A DNA stretch of 64,000 nt from Denitratisoma oestradiolicum. Lineage in GTDB: Bacteria > Pseudomonadota > Gammaproteobacteria > Burkholderiales > Rhodocyclaceae. Positions 34,970-44,684 of the stretch are shown in pieces (position 1 is the stretch's first letter; every line of letters starts with the position of its first letter). The notes under the pieces were generated by a model, which was not told the DNA's origin, made no database searches, and worked only from the letters and a program-made list of their open reading frames with translations. The stretch is taken from contig NZ_LR778301.1 of NCBI RefSeq assembly GCF_902813185.1, positions 620,001 to 684,000 on the forward strand, written 5' to 3'. Both the position numbers and the translations under genes were made by a program.

Positions 34970-35171
34970 GCATCCCGCACACGACACAGCCCGGAGCCGC
35001 GAGGCGGCGAACCGTCGTCACCTCCTCCCTTGGGGAGGGGGCCGGGGGGAGGGGAGTCCCGAGTGTTCCGCACGGCCGTCCGAAGGGGCGCCAGCTCAGA
35101 CCCGGAGCCGCGAGGCGGCGAACCGTCGTCACCTCCTCCCTTGGGGAGGGGGCCGGGGGGAGGGGAGTCCA
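34970..35171 (+). repeat. Junction repeat R1, two tandem copies before the PAS-GGDEF-EAL gene
   Basis: Begins at the upstream stop (CCATGAGCATCCCGCAC). Both copies share CCCGGAGCCGCGAGGCGGCG, the CACCTCCTCCCTTGGGGAGG hairpin and the GGGGGGAGGGGAGTCC end. The second copy ends at GTG 35172, with GGGGAGG about 8 nt before it. The roughly 80-bp cores of the two copies look identical. Confidence 0.88.
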
Positions 35172-37832
35172 GTGATCGAGCGCGATCCCCACGGACTACC
35201 CAGGAGCCAGGGCGGATTCCTGGATGCGTCCCTGTCGGTCGGTGGTCATAATCTGGGGCAGACCCTGCTGGAGTTGCGGGCGATTCTGGAAAACGCCACC
35301 ATCGGCATCATGTTTACCCGCAACCGGGTGGTGTCCCGCGCCAATCCCCTCTGCGCCAGCATGTGGGGTTACGAACCGGACGAACTGATCGGCCTGCCGA
35401 GCGCGGCCCTGCATCCCTCCGACGAAGCCTTTGCGGAGTTGGGTCGGGAGGCCATGCCGGTGCTGGCGGCCGGTCGCACCTATCGCACCGAGCGGCCGAT
35501 GATGCGCAAGGATGGCAGTCTGTTCTTCTGCCGCATTTCCGCCAAGGCCGTCGATCCCCGCTACCCGCGCCAGGGCACCATCTGGATCATGGAGGACGTG
35601 TCCGAGGACCGGCTGATTCAGGATGCCCTGGATAAGTCCGCTCGAGAACTGGCAGGCATCTTCGAGACCAGTCCGATCGGCATTACGGTGGTGCGAAATG
35701 CCCGTGTAGTGCGCTGCAACCGTCGTTTTGAGCAATTGCTTGGCCTGCCGCCGGGTGCGGCCATGGGCCTGTCGGTGGAGCGGCTCTTCGCCCGGGGCGA
35801 CGAGGCGGCGGCCTTGATCAGCAATACCTATGACGAATTACTGGCCCAGGGCTACCAGCGGGGTGAATTCCTGCTGTTGCGGTCGGATGGTTCCGAATTC
35901 TGGGCCAATTGCTCCGGGCATGTCCTGGACCCCGCCGACCCGGCGGTGGGCACGGTCTGGCTGGTGGAGGACATCTCTCGCCAGAAGGCGGCCGAGGCTC
36001 AGCTCAAGCGTGCCCTGGAGCAGCAGGAAACCATTTTCGACAACGCCGCGGTGGGGATCATGCTGACCCACAACCGCACCATTGTCCGCGCCAATCGTCG
36101 CCTGGAGGAAATCTTCGGCTACGGCCCGGACGATCTGATGGGGCGTCTGGCCTCCGTCCTTCACCCCAGCGAGGAAGCCTTCGGCCGCGTGCGCGAGCGG
36201 GCATTGGGCGCCATTCGCCAGGGCGAGACCTTCATCATCGAGATTCCGGGTCAATGCAAGGATGGCCGCCACATCTGGCTGCGGGTGACGGGGCGGCGCA
36301 CCGATCAGGAGCGTTCCAGCCTCGACGTGATCTGGATTTTCGAGGATATCACCGAGCGTCACCTGGCCGAGCGTGCCCTGGTGCAGGCTCGGGACGAACT
36401 GGAACAGCGGGTGACGGAGCGCACCGCCGAGCTGGCCACGGCCAATGCCCAGTTGCAGGGGGAAATCTTCGAGCGCATGCAGACCGAGCAGCGCATCTGG
36501 CATCTGGCCCACCACGATGCCCTGACCGGCCTGCCCAACCGGGCGCTGCTCCACGATCGCCTGGGGCAGGCCCTGGCCCAGGCGGAGCGCAAGGGCCGCC
36601 GGGCCGCTGTGCTATTTCTGGACCTGGATCGGTTCAAGAGCATCAACGACAGTCTGGGCCACGCCGTGGGCGACGAGCTGCTGAAACAGGTGGCGCAGCG
36701 TCTCGGTGGCGCGGTACGGTCGGTGGATACGGTTTCCCGGCTGGGGGGCGACGAGTTCGTGGTGGTGCTCAATGACATGATCTGCGTCGACGACGTGGTG
36801 TTGGTTGCGGAAAAGATCATCGCCGCACTGGGGCCGCCGGTTCGTGTCGATGCCCATGATCTGCGGGTTACGCCTTCCATTGGCATCAGCATCTATCCGG
36901 ATGATGGCAGTGATGCCATGCAGTTGATGAAGAACGCCGACACGGCCATGTATCATGCCAAATCCCTGGGGCGCAATAATTTCCAGTTTTTCACTGCTTC
37001 CATGAATGATGAGGCGATCCGCTTCTTCAACCTGGAAAATCGCCTGCGGGCGGCCCTGGATCAGGGTGAGCTGGTGTTGCACTATCAACCCCTGGTGGAT
37101 CTGCGGCAACGGGCCGTGGTGGGTATGGAGGCCCTGGTGCGCTGGAACGATCCGGAGCAGGGCATGATCGCTCCCGGCGAATTCATTCCGGTGGCGGAGG
37201 AAACCGGCCTGATCCTGCCCCTGGGCGAATGGGTGTTGCGGGAAGCCATGCGCCAGAACCGTGTCTGGCAGGAGCAGGGCTATCCGCTACTGCCAATTTC
37301 GGTGAATCTTTCGCCGCGCCAGTTTCGCCAGCGAGGGTTGGTGGAGACCATCCGTGCCATCCTGGCCGAAACCGGTCAGCCGGCCCGGCTGCTGGAGCTG
37401 GAGATCACGGAAGGCGCCCTGATGCAGGAGGTGGGTGAAACGCTGTCCAAGCTGGAGGAACTGGCGGCCATGGGGGTGCGCCTGACCATCGACGATTTTG
37501 GCACCGGCTACTCCAGCCTGTCCTACCTCAAGCGGTTTCCGGTGCATAAGCTCAAGGTGGACCAGAGCTTCACGCGGGATCTCTGCGAGGACCGGGAGGA
37601 TGCCGCGATCGCCGCGGCCATCATCGGCCTGGCCCATAGCCTGGAGCTGGACATCCTGGCCGAGGGGGTGGAAACGGCCGAGCAGCTTTCCATGCTGATG
37701 GGCTATGGCTGCCACAAGTTCCAGGGTTATTATTTTTCCCGTCCTCTGGCACCTAGTCAAACGGACACCCTGTTCCATCCTTCGTCCATACTGGAAGGGG
37801 CGACGGACTGGGGACTTGTCGCATCTCCCTGA
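35172..37832 (+). CDS. PAS-PAS-PAS-GGDEF-EAL cyclic-di-GMP signalling protein
   Basis: 886 residues, starting at GTG 35172 supplied by the R1 repeat. Three PAS domains (about 33-150, 155-275 and 285-400) each begin with a similar [19 protein letters not shown] stretch. A coiled segment ([20 protein letters not shown]) leads to GGDEF ([14 protein letters not shown], intact) and EAL ([31 protein letters not shown], intact). No membrane segment is visible, so it is probably cytosolic, with PAS domains sensing redox or small ligands. Both synthesis and breakdown of c-di-GMP are possible. The next genes on the other strand are a kinase/regulator pair. Confidence 0.93.
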   Translation: MIERDPHGLPRSQGGFLDASLSVGGHNLGQTLLELRAILENATIGIMFTRNRVVSRANPLCASMWGYEPDELIGLPSAALHPSDEAFAELGREAMPVLAAGRTYRTERPMMRKDGSLFFCRISAKAVDPRYPRQGTIWIMEDVSEDRLIQDALDKSARELAGIFETSPIGITVVRNARVVRCNRRFEQLLGLPPGAAMGLSVERLFARGDEAAALISNTYDELLAQGYQRGEFLLLRSDGSEFWANCSGHVLDPADPAVGTVWLVEDISRQKAAEAQLKRALEQQETIFDNAAVGIMLTHNRTIVRANRRLEEIFGYGPDDLMGRLASVLHPSEEAFGRVRERALGAIRQGETFIIEIPGQCKDGRHIWLRVTGRRTDQERSSLDVIWIFEDITERHLAERALVQARDELEQRVTERTAELATANAQLQGEIFERMQTEQRIWHLAHHDALTGLPNRALLHDRLGQALAQAERKGRRAAVLFLDLDRFKSINDSLGHAVGDELLKQVAQRLGGAVRSVDTVSRLGGDEFVVVLNDMICVDDVVLVAEKIIAALGPPVRVDAHDLRVTPSIGISIYPDDGSDAMQLMKNADTAMYHAKSLGRNNFQFFTASMNDEAIRFFNLENRLRAALDQGELVLHYQPLVDLRQRAVVGMEALVRWNDPEQGMIAPGEFIPVAEETGLILPLGEWVLREAMRQNRVWQEQGYPLLPISVNLSPRQFRQRGLVETIRAILAETGQPARLLELEITEGALMQEVGETLSKLEELAAMGVRLTIDDFGTGYSSLSYLKRFPVHKLKVDQSFTRDLCEDREDAAIAAAIIGLAHSLELDILAEGVETAEQLSMLMGYGCHKFQGYYFSRPLAPSQTDTLFHPSSILEGATDWGLVASP

Positions 37833-37838
37833 CCTGAC

Positions 37839-38477
37839 TCAAGGCAGGATCAGGGAGAAAATGGCGCCCTGGTTGTTGGCGAGTGCGAGCCGGCCCCGAC
37901 GGCCCTGGGGGGTGCAATGCCTCTCCGCGATCAGGGCCGCGAAACGCAGGCCCAGACCGCTCGATCCCTTCGCCATCGCCAGGTTGGACTCCCCAGCCAG
38001 GATTTCCGCCGGATAGCCCGGGCCGTCATCGGCCACGGACAGGCGTATCCCGCCGCCGGGCTCCGCGGTCACGCTGAGGCTGACGCGATGTCGGGCGTGG
38101 CGTAAAGCATTGCGCAGGGCGTCGAGCAGGGCCACCTTGACCAGATACGCATCGAAGGCCCAGGCACCGATGGCCTGGGCGCCAGCGATATCCCATTCCA
38201 GCGTGATAGGCAGATCGGGTTCGGCCGCCAGCTCTTGTTGCAGATCGTCGATGAAATCCGTCAGGTTCTGATCTTCCACCGCCATACGCAGGGTGCCCTG
38301 ATCGGCCCGATAGAAGGCCAGCAGTTCCACCAGTCGGGTGGAGAGATTGGCCACGATGGCTGTGGCCTGTTCCAGAGGGGGCGAGGGCGCCAGTTGCCGC
38401 GCCTGGTCCAGGCGCACATTGAGGGTGTTCAGGGCATTCTTGGCGTCGTGGATGACGGCGGCCACCAGGGAGTCCAT
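37839..38477 (-). CDS. Small soluble sensor histidine kinase
   Basis: 212 residues, barely more than the catalytic core. The H-box AAVIHDAKNALNTLNVRL puts the phospho-acceptor His at residue 10. It is followed by an N-box (LLDALRNALRHARHRV), G1 (SVADDGPGYP) and G2 (GSSGLGLRFAALIA). There is no sensor or membrane domain, so input must come from a partner. It lies 83 bp downstream of the REC-TPR regulator gene in the same direction and is its likely partner. Convergent with the PAS-GGDEF-EAL gene, 6 bp apart. Confidence 0.86.
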   Translation of the reverse strand: MDSLVAAVIHDAKNALNTLNVRLDQARQLAPSPPLEQATAIVANLSTRLVELLAFYRADQGTLRMAVEDQNLTDFIDDLQQELAAEPDLPITLEWDIAGAQAIGAWAFDAYLVKVALLDALRNALRHARHRVSLSVTAEPGGGIRLSVADDGPGYPAEILAGESNLAMAKGSSGLGLRFAALIAERHCTPQGRRGRLALANNQGAIFSLILP

Positions 38478-38560
38478 GTCAGTACGCGCCGGGCCGCCCC
38501 AAGCGTGCTGACACCCCCTTGGGGGGCAGCGAGCAAAGCGAGCGTGGGGATGGTTTCATC

Positions 38561-40183
38561 CTAGTCTTCCAGGACAGGGGCTTCCGGAGGTGCCAGCCTG
38601 CGATAGAAGCCGACCACATCGTCAAGCTTGGGGTGATCCGGATTGGCCCGACGCGCCTGACTGAGGTAGCGATGGGCCTGGGTGACGCGATCGAGGTCCG
38701 CGCCATGGGCCTGAACGTGCATCAGCAGGGCCAATCCGGCGTTGATTGCCACCTGGGCGTTGTTGGCGAGCCGGTCGGCGGCTTCCGTCAACATGCCGAT
38801 GGCCTGATCCAGATCTCCCGCCTTGGCCAGGGCCACCGCGTCGTTGTTGAGCTTGATCATGCGCTTGCGGGTGGCTTCCAGCAGCACCTGGCCTTCGTCC
38901 TCCAGCCCGGCGGCGGTGAATACCGACTGGGCGAGGGCAAAGACATGATCGTCCTCGTGGTACTCCTCGGCCACGGTCTGGATGATCTGCTTGCCCCGCT
39001 CCTCCTCACCATTGGCGAAGCAGGCCTGGGCGATTTCCAGACTGGTCTGGGGATCCAGGGTATTGCCCTCTCCTGTCTTGAGCGCTTTTTTCAGGGCGGC
39101 CTCGGCCGCCTCCTTGTTGCCGGCCTTGATCTGCACCTGGCTTTCCAGGGCGGCCTGGCGTGCTTCCAGTTCCGGCGTGCGCTGGAAGTGCTGGGCCATG
39201 TCCTTGACCGCTGTCAGGGCTTCCTGGGTCTTGCCCTGTTCGGCACAACTCTTGGCCAGACCAGCGTAGTCATCGTGGCTCTTGAAAAAGCCGCTGCGAT
39301 CCCTGACCACCGTCTGGCGATAGGCGTTCTCGGCCCGGCCGAAATCCTTGTTCTCCAGGGCCAGGGCACCTAGTTGGCGCTGGCGTCGGGTGGAGGCGGA
39401 GACCTTGAGGGCCTGCTCCACCACCTGCTGAGCTGCCTGCTTGTCGGTTGTTTCCAGCAACTGAGCCAGGGAATCATAGGCCGCCAGATAGTTGGGATAG
39501 GCTGCCACGGCGCCCTCCAGATGTTCCCGAGCCTGATCGGTGTTGCCCATGGCCGCCAGGGCACGGGCCCTGCCCACGGCGCCCCAGGGGGTCTCCCGTT
39601 GTTGCAACACGCTTTCGTAGAGCGCCAGGGCCTCGGTATGGCGGCCCTGGCTCAGCAGCAGGTCGCCCTTGATGCGCAGAACATCCAGGCTGTAGCGGGA
39701 TTTTTCGGCCAGCAACTGGTCGCAGGCTTCCACCGCCAGGGCCGGATCACCCTTGTCGGTCATGTGCCGGTAGATGGGGGCCAGGGCAGCCTTCTTTTCC
39801 ATGGCGCGGATCAGGCGCCCCCCCAGGGTCTCGGCGGTGAAAGGCTTGATCAGATAATCATCGGGGGAAAACTCGGCGGCGGTGGAAACCTGCTCGTAGC
39901 CGGTCTCGCCGGTGATCATCAGGAAGACTGTGGAGAGAGGCAGCAGCTTCCTGCGCCGCACCAGTTCCAGCAACTGCTGGCCATCGGCGCCCTGGCCCAG
40001 GTTGTAGTCGCAGATCACCAGGTCGTAGCGATTCAGGGTCAGCTTGTCGACAGCCTCCTTGACATTGCGTACTGGGTCGCAGTTTTCCAGACCGACATTG
40101 GACAACTGGACGCGCACCGAGGCGCGCATCTCCGGGATGTCGTCGATCAGCAGACCACGCTTGTCACGCAGGTCCAGGGCCAT
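38561..40183 (-). CDS. Response regulator with REC domain and TPR-rich C-terminal half
   Basis: 540 residues. The N-terminal REC domain has the acidic pocket LLIDDIPEM (D14/D15), the phospho-acceptor D59 in LVICDYNLGQGADG and the conserved Lys in YLIKPFT. From about residue 130 to the end it is made of helical TPR-like repeats (GRHTEALALYESVLQQRETP, LENKDFGRAENAYRQTVVRD, AKAGDLDQAIGMLTEAADRL). No DNA-binding domain, so output is probably protein-protein. Followed by the minimal kinase gene 37839-38477. Confidence 0.9.
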   Translation of the reverse strand: MALDLRDKRGLLIDDIPEMRASVRVQLSNVGLENCDPVRNVKEAVDKLTLNRYDLVICDYNLGQGADGQQLLELVRRRKLLPLSTVFLMITGETGYEQVSTAAEFSPDDYLIKPFTAETLGGRLIRAMEKKAALAPIYRHMTDKGDPALAVEACDQLLAEKSRYSLDVLRIKGDLLLSQGRHTEALALYESVLQQRETPWGAVGRARALAAMGNTDQAREHLEGAVAAYPNYLAAYDSLAQLLETTDKQAAQQVVEQALKVSASTRRQRQLGALALENKDFGRAENAYRQTVVRDRSGFFKSHDDYAGLAKSCAEQGKTQEALTAVKDMAQHFQRTPELEARQAALESQVQIKAGNKEAAEAALKKALKTGEGNTLDPQTSLEIAQACFANGEEERGKQIIQTVAEEYHEDDHVFALAQSVFTAAGLEDEGQVLLEATRKRMIKLNNDAVALAKAGDLDQAIGMLTEAADRLANNAQVAINAGLALLMHVQAHGADLDRVTQAHRYLSQARRANPDHPKLDDVVGFYRRLAPPEAPVLED

Positions 40184-40248
40184 GGCTCAGGGGCGGCGCT
40201 CCGTGAGCGTTCCCGGAGCTTGCGGGCGGTGCATCGACATGTCGGTCA

Positions 40249-41247
40249 TCATTTCAGATGATAAGCGGTGACCCGCTCCACCTCGTTTTTGGAGCCGAGG
40301 ATCACCGGCACCCGCTGGTGCAGGGATTCCGGCTGTATTTCCAGAAGAGGCCGTCGGCCGTCGGTGGCCCGGCCGCCGGCCTGTTCGACGATCATGGACA
40401 TGGGGTTTGCCTCGTACATCAGGCGCAGCTTGCCTCCCTTGGCGAGGGTCTTGCTGTCGAGGGGGTACATGAAAATGCCGCCGCGGCAGAGGATGCGATG
40501 CACGTCGGCCACCATGGAGGCTACCCAACGCATGTTGAAATCCTGCTGCCGGGGCCCCTCCTTTCCTGCCAGCAGTTCGTTGATGTAGCGCTGCACCGGC
40601 GGTTCCCAGAAGCGCATGTTGGACGCATTGATGGCGAACTCCCTGGTGTCCTCGGGAATCCGTACATTCTCCTGGGTGAGGACAAAGCGGCCCATCTCCC
40701 GGTCCAGGGTGAATACATTGACGCCATCGCCCAGAGTCAGCACCAGCAGGGTAGTGGGGCCATAGACCGCATAGCCGGCGCAGACCTGTTGGGTGCCAGG
40801 CTGGAGGAATGCCTTTTCATCGGGCTCCATCCCTTCCGGGCAGCGCAGCACCGAGAAAATGGTGCCGACCGACACATTCACATCGATGTTGGAGGAGCCG
40901 TCGAGGGGATCGAACAGCAGCAGGTATTCCCCCTTTGGGTAGCGATTGGGGATGGCGTGGGGCAGTTCCATTTCCTCCGAGGCCATGCCGGCCAGGTGGC
41001 CGCCCCATTCATTGGCCTCCAGCAGTATCTCGTTGGAGATCACGTCCAGCTTCTTCTGTACCTCGCCCTGGACGTTGTCGGAGCCGGCGGAACCCAGCAC
41101 GTCAGCCATGCCGCCCTTGCCGATGGCGATGGAAATGGCCTTGCAGGCGCGGGAAACCACTTCGATCAGCAGTCGCAAGTCGCCGCAGATGACGTTCTTG
41201 CTGCGTTGTTCCTCGATCAGGAAGCGGGACAGGGTGATGTGGCGCAT
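40249..41247 (-). CDS. fbp: Fructose-1,6-bisphosphatase, class I
   Basis: 332 residues, normal for class I FBPase. Metal- and substrate-binding motifs are present: ASEEME near residue 90, [20 protein letters not shown] near 110-130 and [13 protein letters not shown] near 262. It hydrolyses fructose-1,6-bisphosphate in gluconeogenesis or the Calvin cycle. Start [15 protein letters not shown] agrees with the family. Single leftward gene; no other carbon-fixation genes are near. Confidence 0.97.
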   Translation of the reverse strand: MRHITLSRFLIEEQRSKNVICGDLRLLIEVVSRACKAISIAIGKGGMADVLGSAGSDNVQGEVQKKLDVISNEILLEANEWGGHLAGMASEEMELPHAIPNRYPKGEYLLLFDPLDGSSNIDVNVSVGTIFSVLRCPEGMEPDEKAFLQPGTQQVCAGYAVYGPTTLLVLTLGDGVNVFTLDREMGRFVLTQENVRIPEDTREFAINASNMRFWEPPVQRYINELLAGKEGPRQQDFNMRWVASMVADVHRILCRGGIFMYPLDSKTLAKGGKLRLMYEANPMSMIVEQAGGRATDGRRPLLEIQPESLHQRVPVILGSKNEVERVTAYHLK

Positions 41248-41305
41248 GGCTCTTGCAGTTCCAGGAACGATGGGAGGCTGGATTATAGAACTGCTCCGCC
41301 GCTGA

Positions 41306-42409
41306 TCAGTCTTCCACCATGCGCCGTATGACCTTGTTGAAATGGCCGATCCATACCGGGTCGAACTGCCGGTCGCAGGCGTTGACTTCGGCGATGGCCC
41401 TTAGCAGGGATCGGCCCCGTCCCCGGTCCCGGTGCTTGAGGGTGACCGCTTCGAAGGCGTCGATGATGGCCAGGATCTTGGCGCCGGGGTGGATGTCGCC
41501 ATCCTTGAGGCCCAGCGGATAGCCGGCGCCGTCGGGCATTTCGTGGTGCTGGGCCACCATGGTGGATGCCTCGGCCCAGCCCGGCATGCGCTCCAGCAGT
41601 CCGGCGGCGAAGCCGGGGTGGTCCTTCAGCGCCTTGGTCTCCGCTACGGAGAGTTTTCCACTCTTGGGCCATAAGGTCTGGGACAGGAACATCATTCCGG
41701 CATCATGCATATAAACGGCGGCGTCCAGTTGGGCCTGATTCACTGGCGATCCGGCCTCGATGTTGGTGTCCCGGGCCAGTCGCAGCAGGCGTCCGCTGCG
41801 GCCCTGGAACAGTGGAGAATGGGTCTCCAGTTGCAGGGCCAACTGATGAAAGAATGTCAGATCCCGATCGGCTTCCTCCGGGCTGGGGTGGGTCCCGGCG
41901 GCCGGCGCCCGGGTTTTAAGGGCAGCTTGGCTGGGCCGGAATCCGGTGACCTTTTCGATCAGGGCGATGCCCAGTGACTGAATATCGCTTTCCACGGTCT
42001 GGCTCATGCCTTCCAGGCCGCTGACCAGTTCCGGCAAGGCCAGGTTGGTGATCGGGCGATGACTGACCATGGCCTCAATGGCCAGTTCCAGGCGATCCAG
42101 GGCCAGCAGGATGACCTCAGCCTGAAGTTCGGAAAACCCGATCTCTCCCTGGCGTACCCGCGCCAGCAGGGTCTCGATGGGGTGGGCGATCAGCACCCCC
42201 ACATCCACCTTGCAGATCGCCGCGTCTCCCTTGATGTTGTGCAGGGCGCGAAACAGGTCGGCAATGACTCCAGTATCGCCGGGATTGCGCCGCAAGCGGG
42301 CGATATCGCGCTCTATTATGGGCGTTTTGTCCACCAGGGACTCGTTGAACTCCTGCAAGGCATCCCGGTCGTGGATCACGGGAGTGATCAGGGCGCTGTA
42401 GTCGGGCAT
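41306..42409 (-). CDS. Hpt-like and HD-GYP domain protein
   Basis: 367 residues from ATG 42409 (TTGGAGC six bases upstream; an in-frame ATG at 42430 is less likely). The N-terminal part has an Hpt-type helix [17 protein letters not shown] with a phospho-acceptor-like His. The C-terminal part is [20 protein letters not shown] (HD pair), [19 protein letters not shown] (HHE and GYP) and [17 protein letters not shown] proteins break down c-di-GMP. The Hpt/HD-GYP combination suggests control by a phosphorelay, possibly the kinase/REC-TPR pair about 1 kb downstream (inference). Confidence 0.88.
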   Translation of the reverse strand: MPDYSALITPVIHDRDALQEFNESLVDKTPIIERDIARLRRNPGDTGVIADLFRALHNIKGDAAICKVDVGVLIAHPIETLLARVRQGEIGFSELQAEVILLALDRLELAIEAMVSHRPITNLALPELVSGLEGMSQTVESDIQSLGIALIEKVTGFRPSQAALKTRAPAAGTHPSPEEADRDLTFFHQLALQLETHSPLFQGRSGRLLRLARDTNIEAGSPVNQAQLDAAVYMHDAGMMFLSQTLWPKSGKLSVAETKALKDHPGFAAGLLERMPGWAEASTMVAQHHEMPDGAGYPLGLKDGDIHPGAKILAIIDAFEAVTLKHRDRGRGRSLLRAIAEVNACDRQFDPVWIGHFNKVIRRMVED

Positions 42410-42501
42410 GGGCAAGCTCCAAGTTTCCATCCGGGATTGGCCCCATGTTAATGGGCCGGGCGGGCAATCTCAACCAAACCGTGCTTTGCTACCATAGTGG
42501 C

Positions 42502-43071
42502 ATGTCCGCCATTCTGCATGTGAAATTGCCCGCCTTCATTGCCGAGATCAATGATTCCGGCATCGTACTGTCCACCCTGGAGGCGCGGATGGAATTCGTG
42601 ATTGATCTGGCGCGCCGGAATATTGCCGGCGGCGGCGGACCTTTTGGCGCCGCCGTTTTCGAGCGCGACTCGGGGCGCCTGGTAGCCGCCGGGGTCAACC
42701 GGGTGATCGCCAGCCGCTGCTCCTCGGCCCATGCCGAGATCATGGCTCTGAGCCTGGCCCAGCAGCGGGTGGGCGGCTTTGACCTGGGGGCGGTCAGCCA
42801 GCCAGCCCACCAACTGGTCAGCAGTTCGGAACCCTGCGTAATGTGCTTCGGGGCTGCGATCTGGTCCGGGGTCCGGCATCTGGTCTGCGGCGCCCGGGAC
42901 GAGGATGCCAGGGCGGTGGGGTTCGATGAGGGGCCCAAGCCGTCGGCCTGGGCCGAGGAACTGCGGCAGCGGGGCATCCAGGTAACCCTGGACGTGTTGC
43001 GGAGCCAGGCGGTGGCCGTGCTCAAGGACTACACCGCCGGCGGCGGCCTGGTCTATAACGCCCGCTGCTGA
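42502..43071 (+). CDS. Nucleoside/guanine deaminase-like zinc enzyme
   Basis: 189 residues. The cytidine/deoxycytidylate deaminase fold has zinc ligands in SAHAEIMALSLAQ (HAE) and SSEPCVMCFGAAIWSGV (PCxxC). FGAAVFERDSGRLVAAG and the C-terminal GGGLVYNARC are like guanine deaminases (GuaD type) and related nucleoside deaminases. Cytosolic. The substrate (guanine, adenosine or a tRNA base) is not decided; the tRNA deaminase TadA is usually shorter and more basic. Single gene, followed by the composite repeat region 43077-43347. Confidence 0.85.
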   Translation: MSAILHVKLPAFIAEINDSGIVLSTLEARMEFVIDLARRNIAGGGGPFGAAVFERDSGRLVAAGVNRVIASRCSSAHAEIMALSLAQQRVGGFDLGAVSQPAHQLVSSSEPCVMCFGAAIWSGVRHLVCGARDEDARAVGFDEGPKPSAWAEELRQRGIQVTLDVLRSQAVAVLKDYTAGGGLVYNARC

Positions 43072-43076
43072 CACTT

Positions 43077-43347
43077 TTGGTTCGCCCCCCTTCGGGGGGC
43101 GATACGGCTCGCTCCGCTCGATATTACGGGACACCCCGTCGCAGCACCGAAAGGTTGCGGCTGGCACCGTGTGCGGTTTTCCCTTGTCCCACAGGGATTC
43201 CCTTCGGTCAGGTCGGCCCGGCGGGAAGGCAGGACCCTCCCCCCAGCCCCCTTCCCGGGGAAGGGGGCGACAATGGTTCGCGGGCTGCGCCCGCTCCGTG
43301 TTGTGGCTGCTTTCCCTGAGGACGGCCCTGCGGGAAAGCTCGTTTGC
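43077..43347. repeat. Composite repeat region: R2-type element interrupted by an R1-type element
   Basis: The outer part (TTCGCCCCCCTTCGGGGGGC, ATACGGCTCGCTCCGCTCGA, AGGTTGCGGCTGGC, CCCTTGTCCCACAGGGATTC and, at the end, GCGGGAAAGCTCGTTT) matches the reverse complement of 53345-53520. An R1-like block (43232-43331) lies inside it, flanked by GCGGGAA on both sides. This fills the roughly 300-bp gap; no gene is seen. Confidence 0.75.
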
Positions 43348-43376
43348 TACTGATTGGGCTGTGCCTTGAACGGCGG

Positions 43377-44384
43377 TCAGACCCAGCCGGCGCTGGCGAG
43401 TTCGTCCTTCAGATAGGCGTAGTAGATGGGGGCGGCGATCAATCCCGGAATACCGAAGGCCGCTTCCAGCAGCAGCATGGCCAGCAGCAGTTCCCAGGCC
43501 CGGGCGGCGATACGGTTGCCGATGATATGGGCGTTGAGGAAGTATTCCAGCTTGTGGATGATGACCAGAAAGGCCAGGGAGGCCAGGCCCAGTTCCGGCG
43601 AATGGGACAGGCTGACCACCACGATGACGGTATTGGAGATCAGATTGCCCACCACCGGCAGCAGGCCGGCGATGAAGGTGATTGCCACCAGGGTCTTGGT
43701 CAGGGGTAGGTGGATGCCCATCAGGGGTAGGGCCAGAGCCAGATAGAGGGCGGTCAGGCAGGTATTGATGGCGGAAATCCGCACCTGGGCGAAGACGACG
43801 CGGCGAAAGGCGTCGCCCACCCGCCGCGCCCGTTCCAGCAGGGCTGCGGCCAGAGGGCGGTGGGGCTTGTCGGGGCAGGCTTCCCGCAGGGCGACCATGG
43901 CGCCAATGATCATGCCCAGCAGCACATGGGCGGTGCCCCGCAACATGCCCTGTCCCGCCAGTTGCAGGTCGGCGCTGTGCTCCCGCAGCCAGTGCAGTAC
44001 CGCGTCCCTCATGGCGTCAGCGCCGTTGGGCAGGGAAGCCACCAGCCACTCGGGCAGGGTGGCCCGGGCCCGTTCGATGATGCCCGCCATCTTGTAGGCC
44101 AGTTCCGGCAGGCTGCCGGTGTCGCTCTTCAGAAAGGCCAGGGCGAACATGGTCAACAGGGTAATGGCGGCAATCACCAGGACGCTCAGCAGGGCGACGG
44201 CCACCAGGCGGGCCCGGCTGTCGGAAAGCCGGCCGCCGAGCATCGGCGCCAGCAGATGCACCAGCTCATAGACCAGCAGCCCTGCCAGCAGGGCTGGCAG
44301 CAGGCGCAGATGCAATATCAGGGGAAGGGCCAGGCCGGTGAGTAGCCAGGCAATGGCGCGGGCGCGTTCGGGGTTGGGGGTCAT
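43377..44384 (-). CDS. AI-2E family transporter (PerM-like)
   Basis: 335 residues with about seven to eight membrane helices in the family's layout. A short pair comes first (LTGLALPLILHLRLLPALLAGLLVYE, in part) and a long soluble helix follows (ELAYKMAGIIERARATLPEW). The C-terminal block holds ALALPLMGIHLPLTKTLVAI, LPVVGNLISNTVIVVVSLS and AFGIPGLIAAPIYYAYLKDE. The latter is the conserved tail of the AI-2E/TqsA/PerM family. Substrates of many members are unknown (autoinducer-2, sodium/proton exchange). Single leftward gene. Confidence 0.9.
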   Translation of the reverse strand: MTPNPERARAIAWLLTGLALPLILHLRLLPALLAGLLVYELVHLLAPMLGGRLSDSRARLVAVALLSVLVIAAITLLTMFALAFLKSDTGSLPELAYKMAGIIERARATLPEWLVASLPNGADAMRDAVLHWLREHSADLQLAGQGMLRGTAHVLLGMIIGAMVALREACPDKPHRPLAAALLERARRVGDAFRRVVFAQVRISAINTCLTALYLALALPLMGIHLPLTKTLVAITFIAGLLPVVGNLISNTVIVVVSLSHSPELGLASLAFLVIIHKLEYFLNAHIIGNRIAARAWELLLAMLLLEAAFGIPGLIAAPIYYAYLKDELASAGWV

Positions 44385-44428
44385 GGATGCATCGGTGGAT
44401 GGATACGAGCCGCCAGTCTAGCCAATTT

Positions 44429-44660
44429 CATCGGCCTAACGCGCATGGTCCCAGCATCACCATCGAGAATGAAAATGCGTAAAGGCAAATTGAACGCCCC
44501 CCACCCCCGTTCCACGGCCGGCTTTGCACAGCCGGCCGGCTTCGGCGGCGCGAAGCCGTGCTTCGCGCAACCCCGCCTACGCCCCCTTCCCGGGGCGGGG
44601 CTACTCATCGGCTCGCTGTGCTCGATTGGTCGCACTCGGCTCCGGCGCTGCTTTTCCACG
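44429..44660 (+). repeat. Junction repeat R3 upstream of the pabB-pabC fusion
   Basis: Begins TCGGCCTAACGCGCATGGTC, then AGAATGAAAATGCG, hairpins including GGCCGGCTTTGCACAGCCGG, CCCGGGGCGGGGCTACTCAT and CGGCTCGCTGTGCTCGATTG. It matches the element at 28200-28365, with an extra GC-rich insert. Confidence 0.72.
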
Positions 44661-44684
44661 TTATCCACGGGGTAAACTCCCGGG

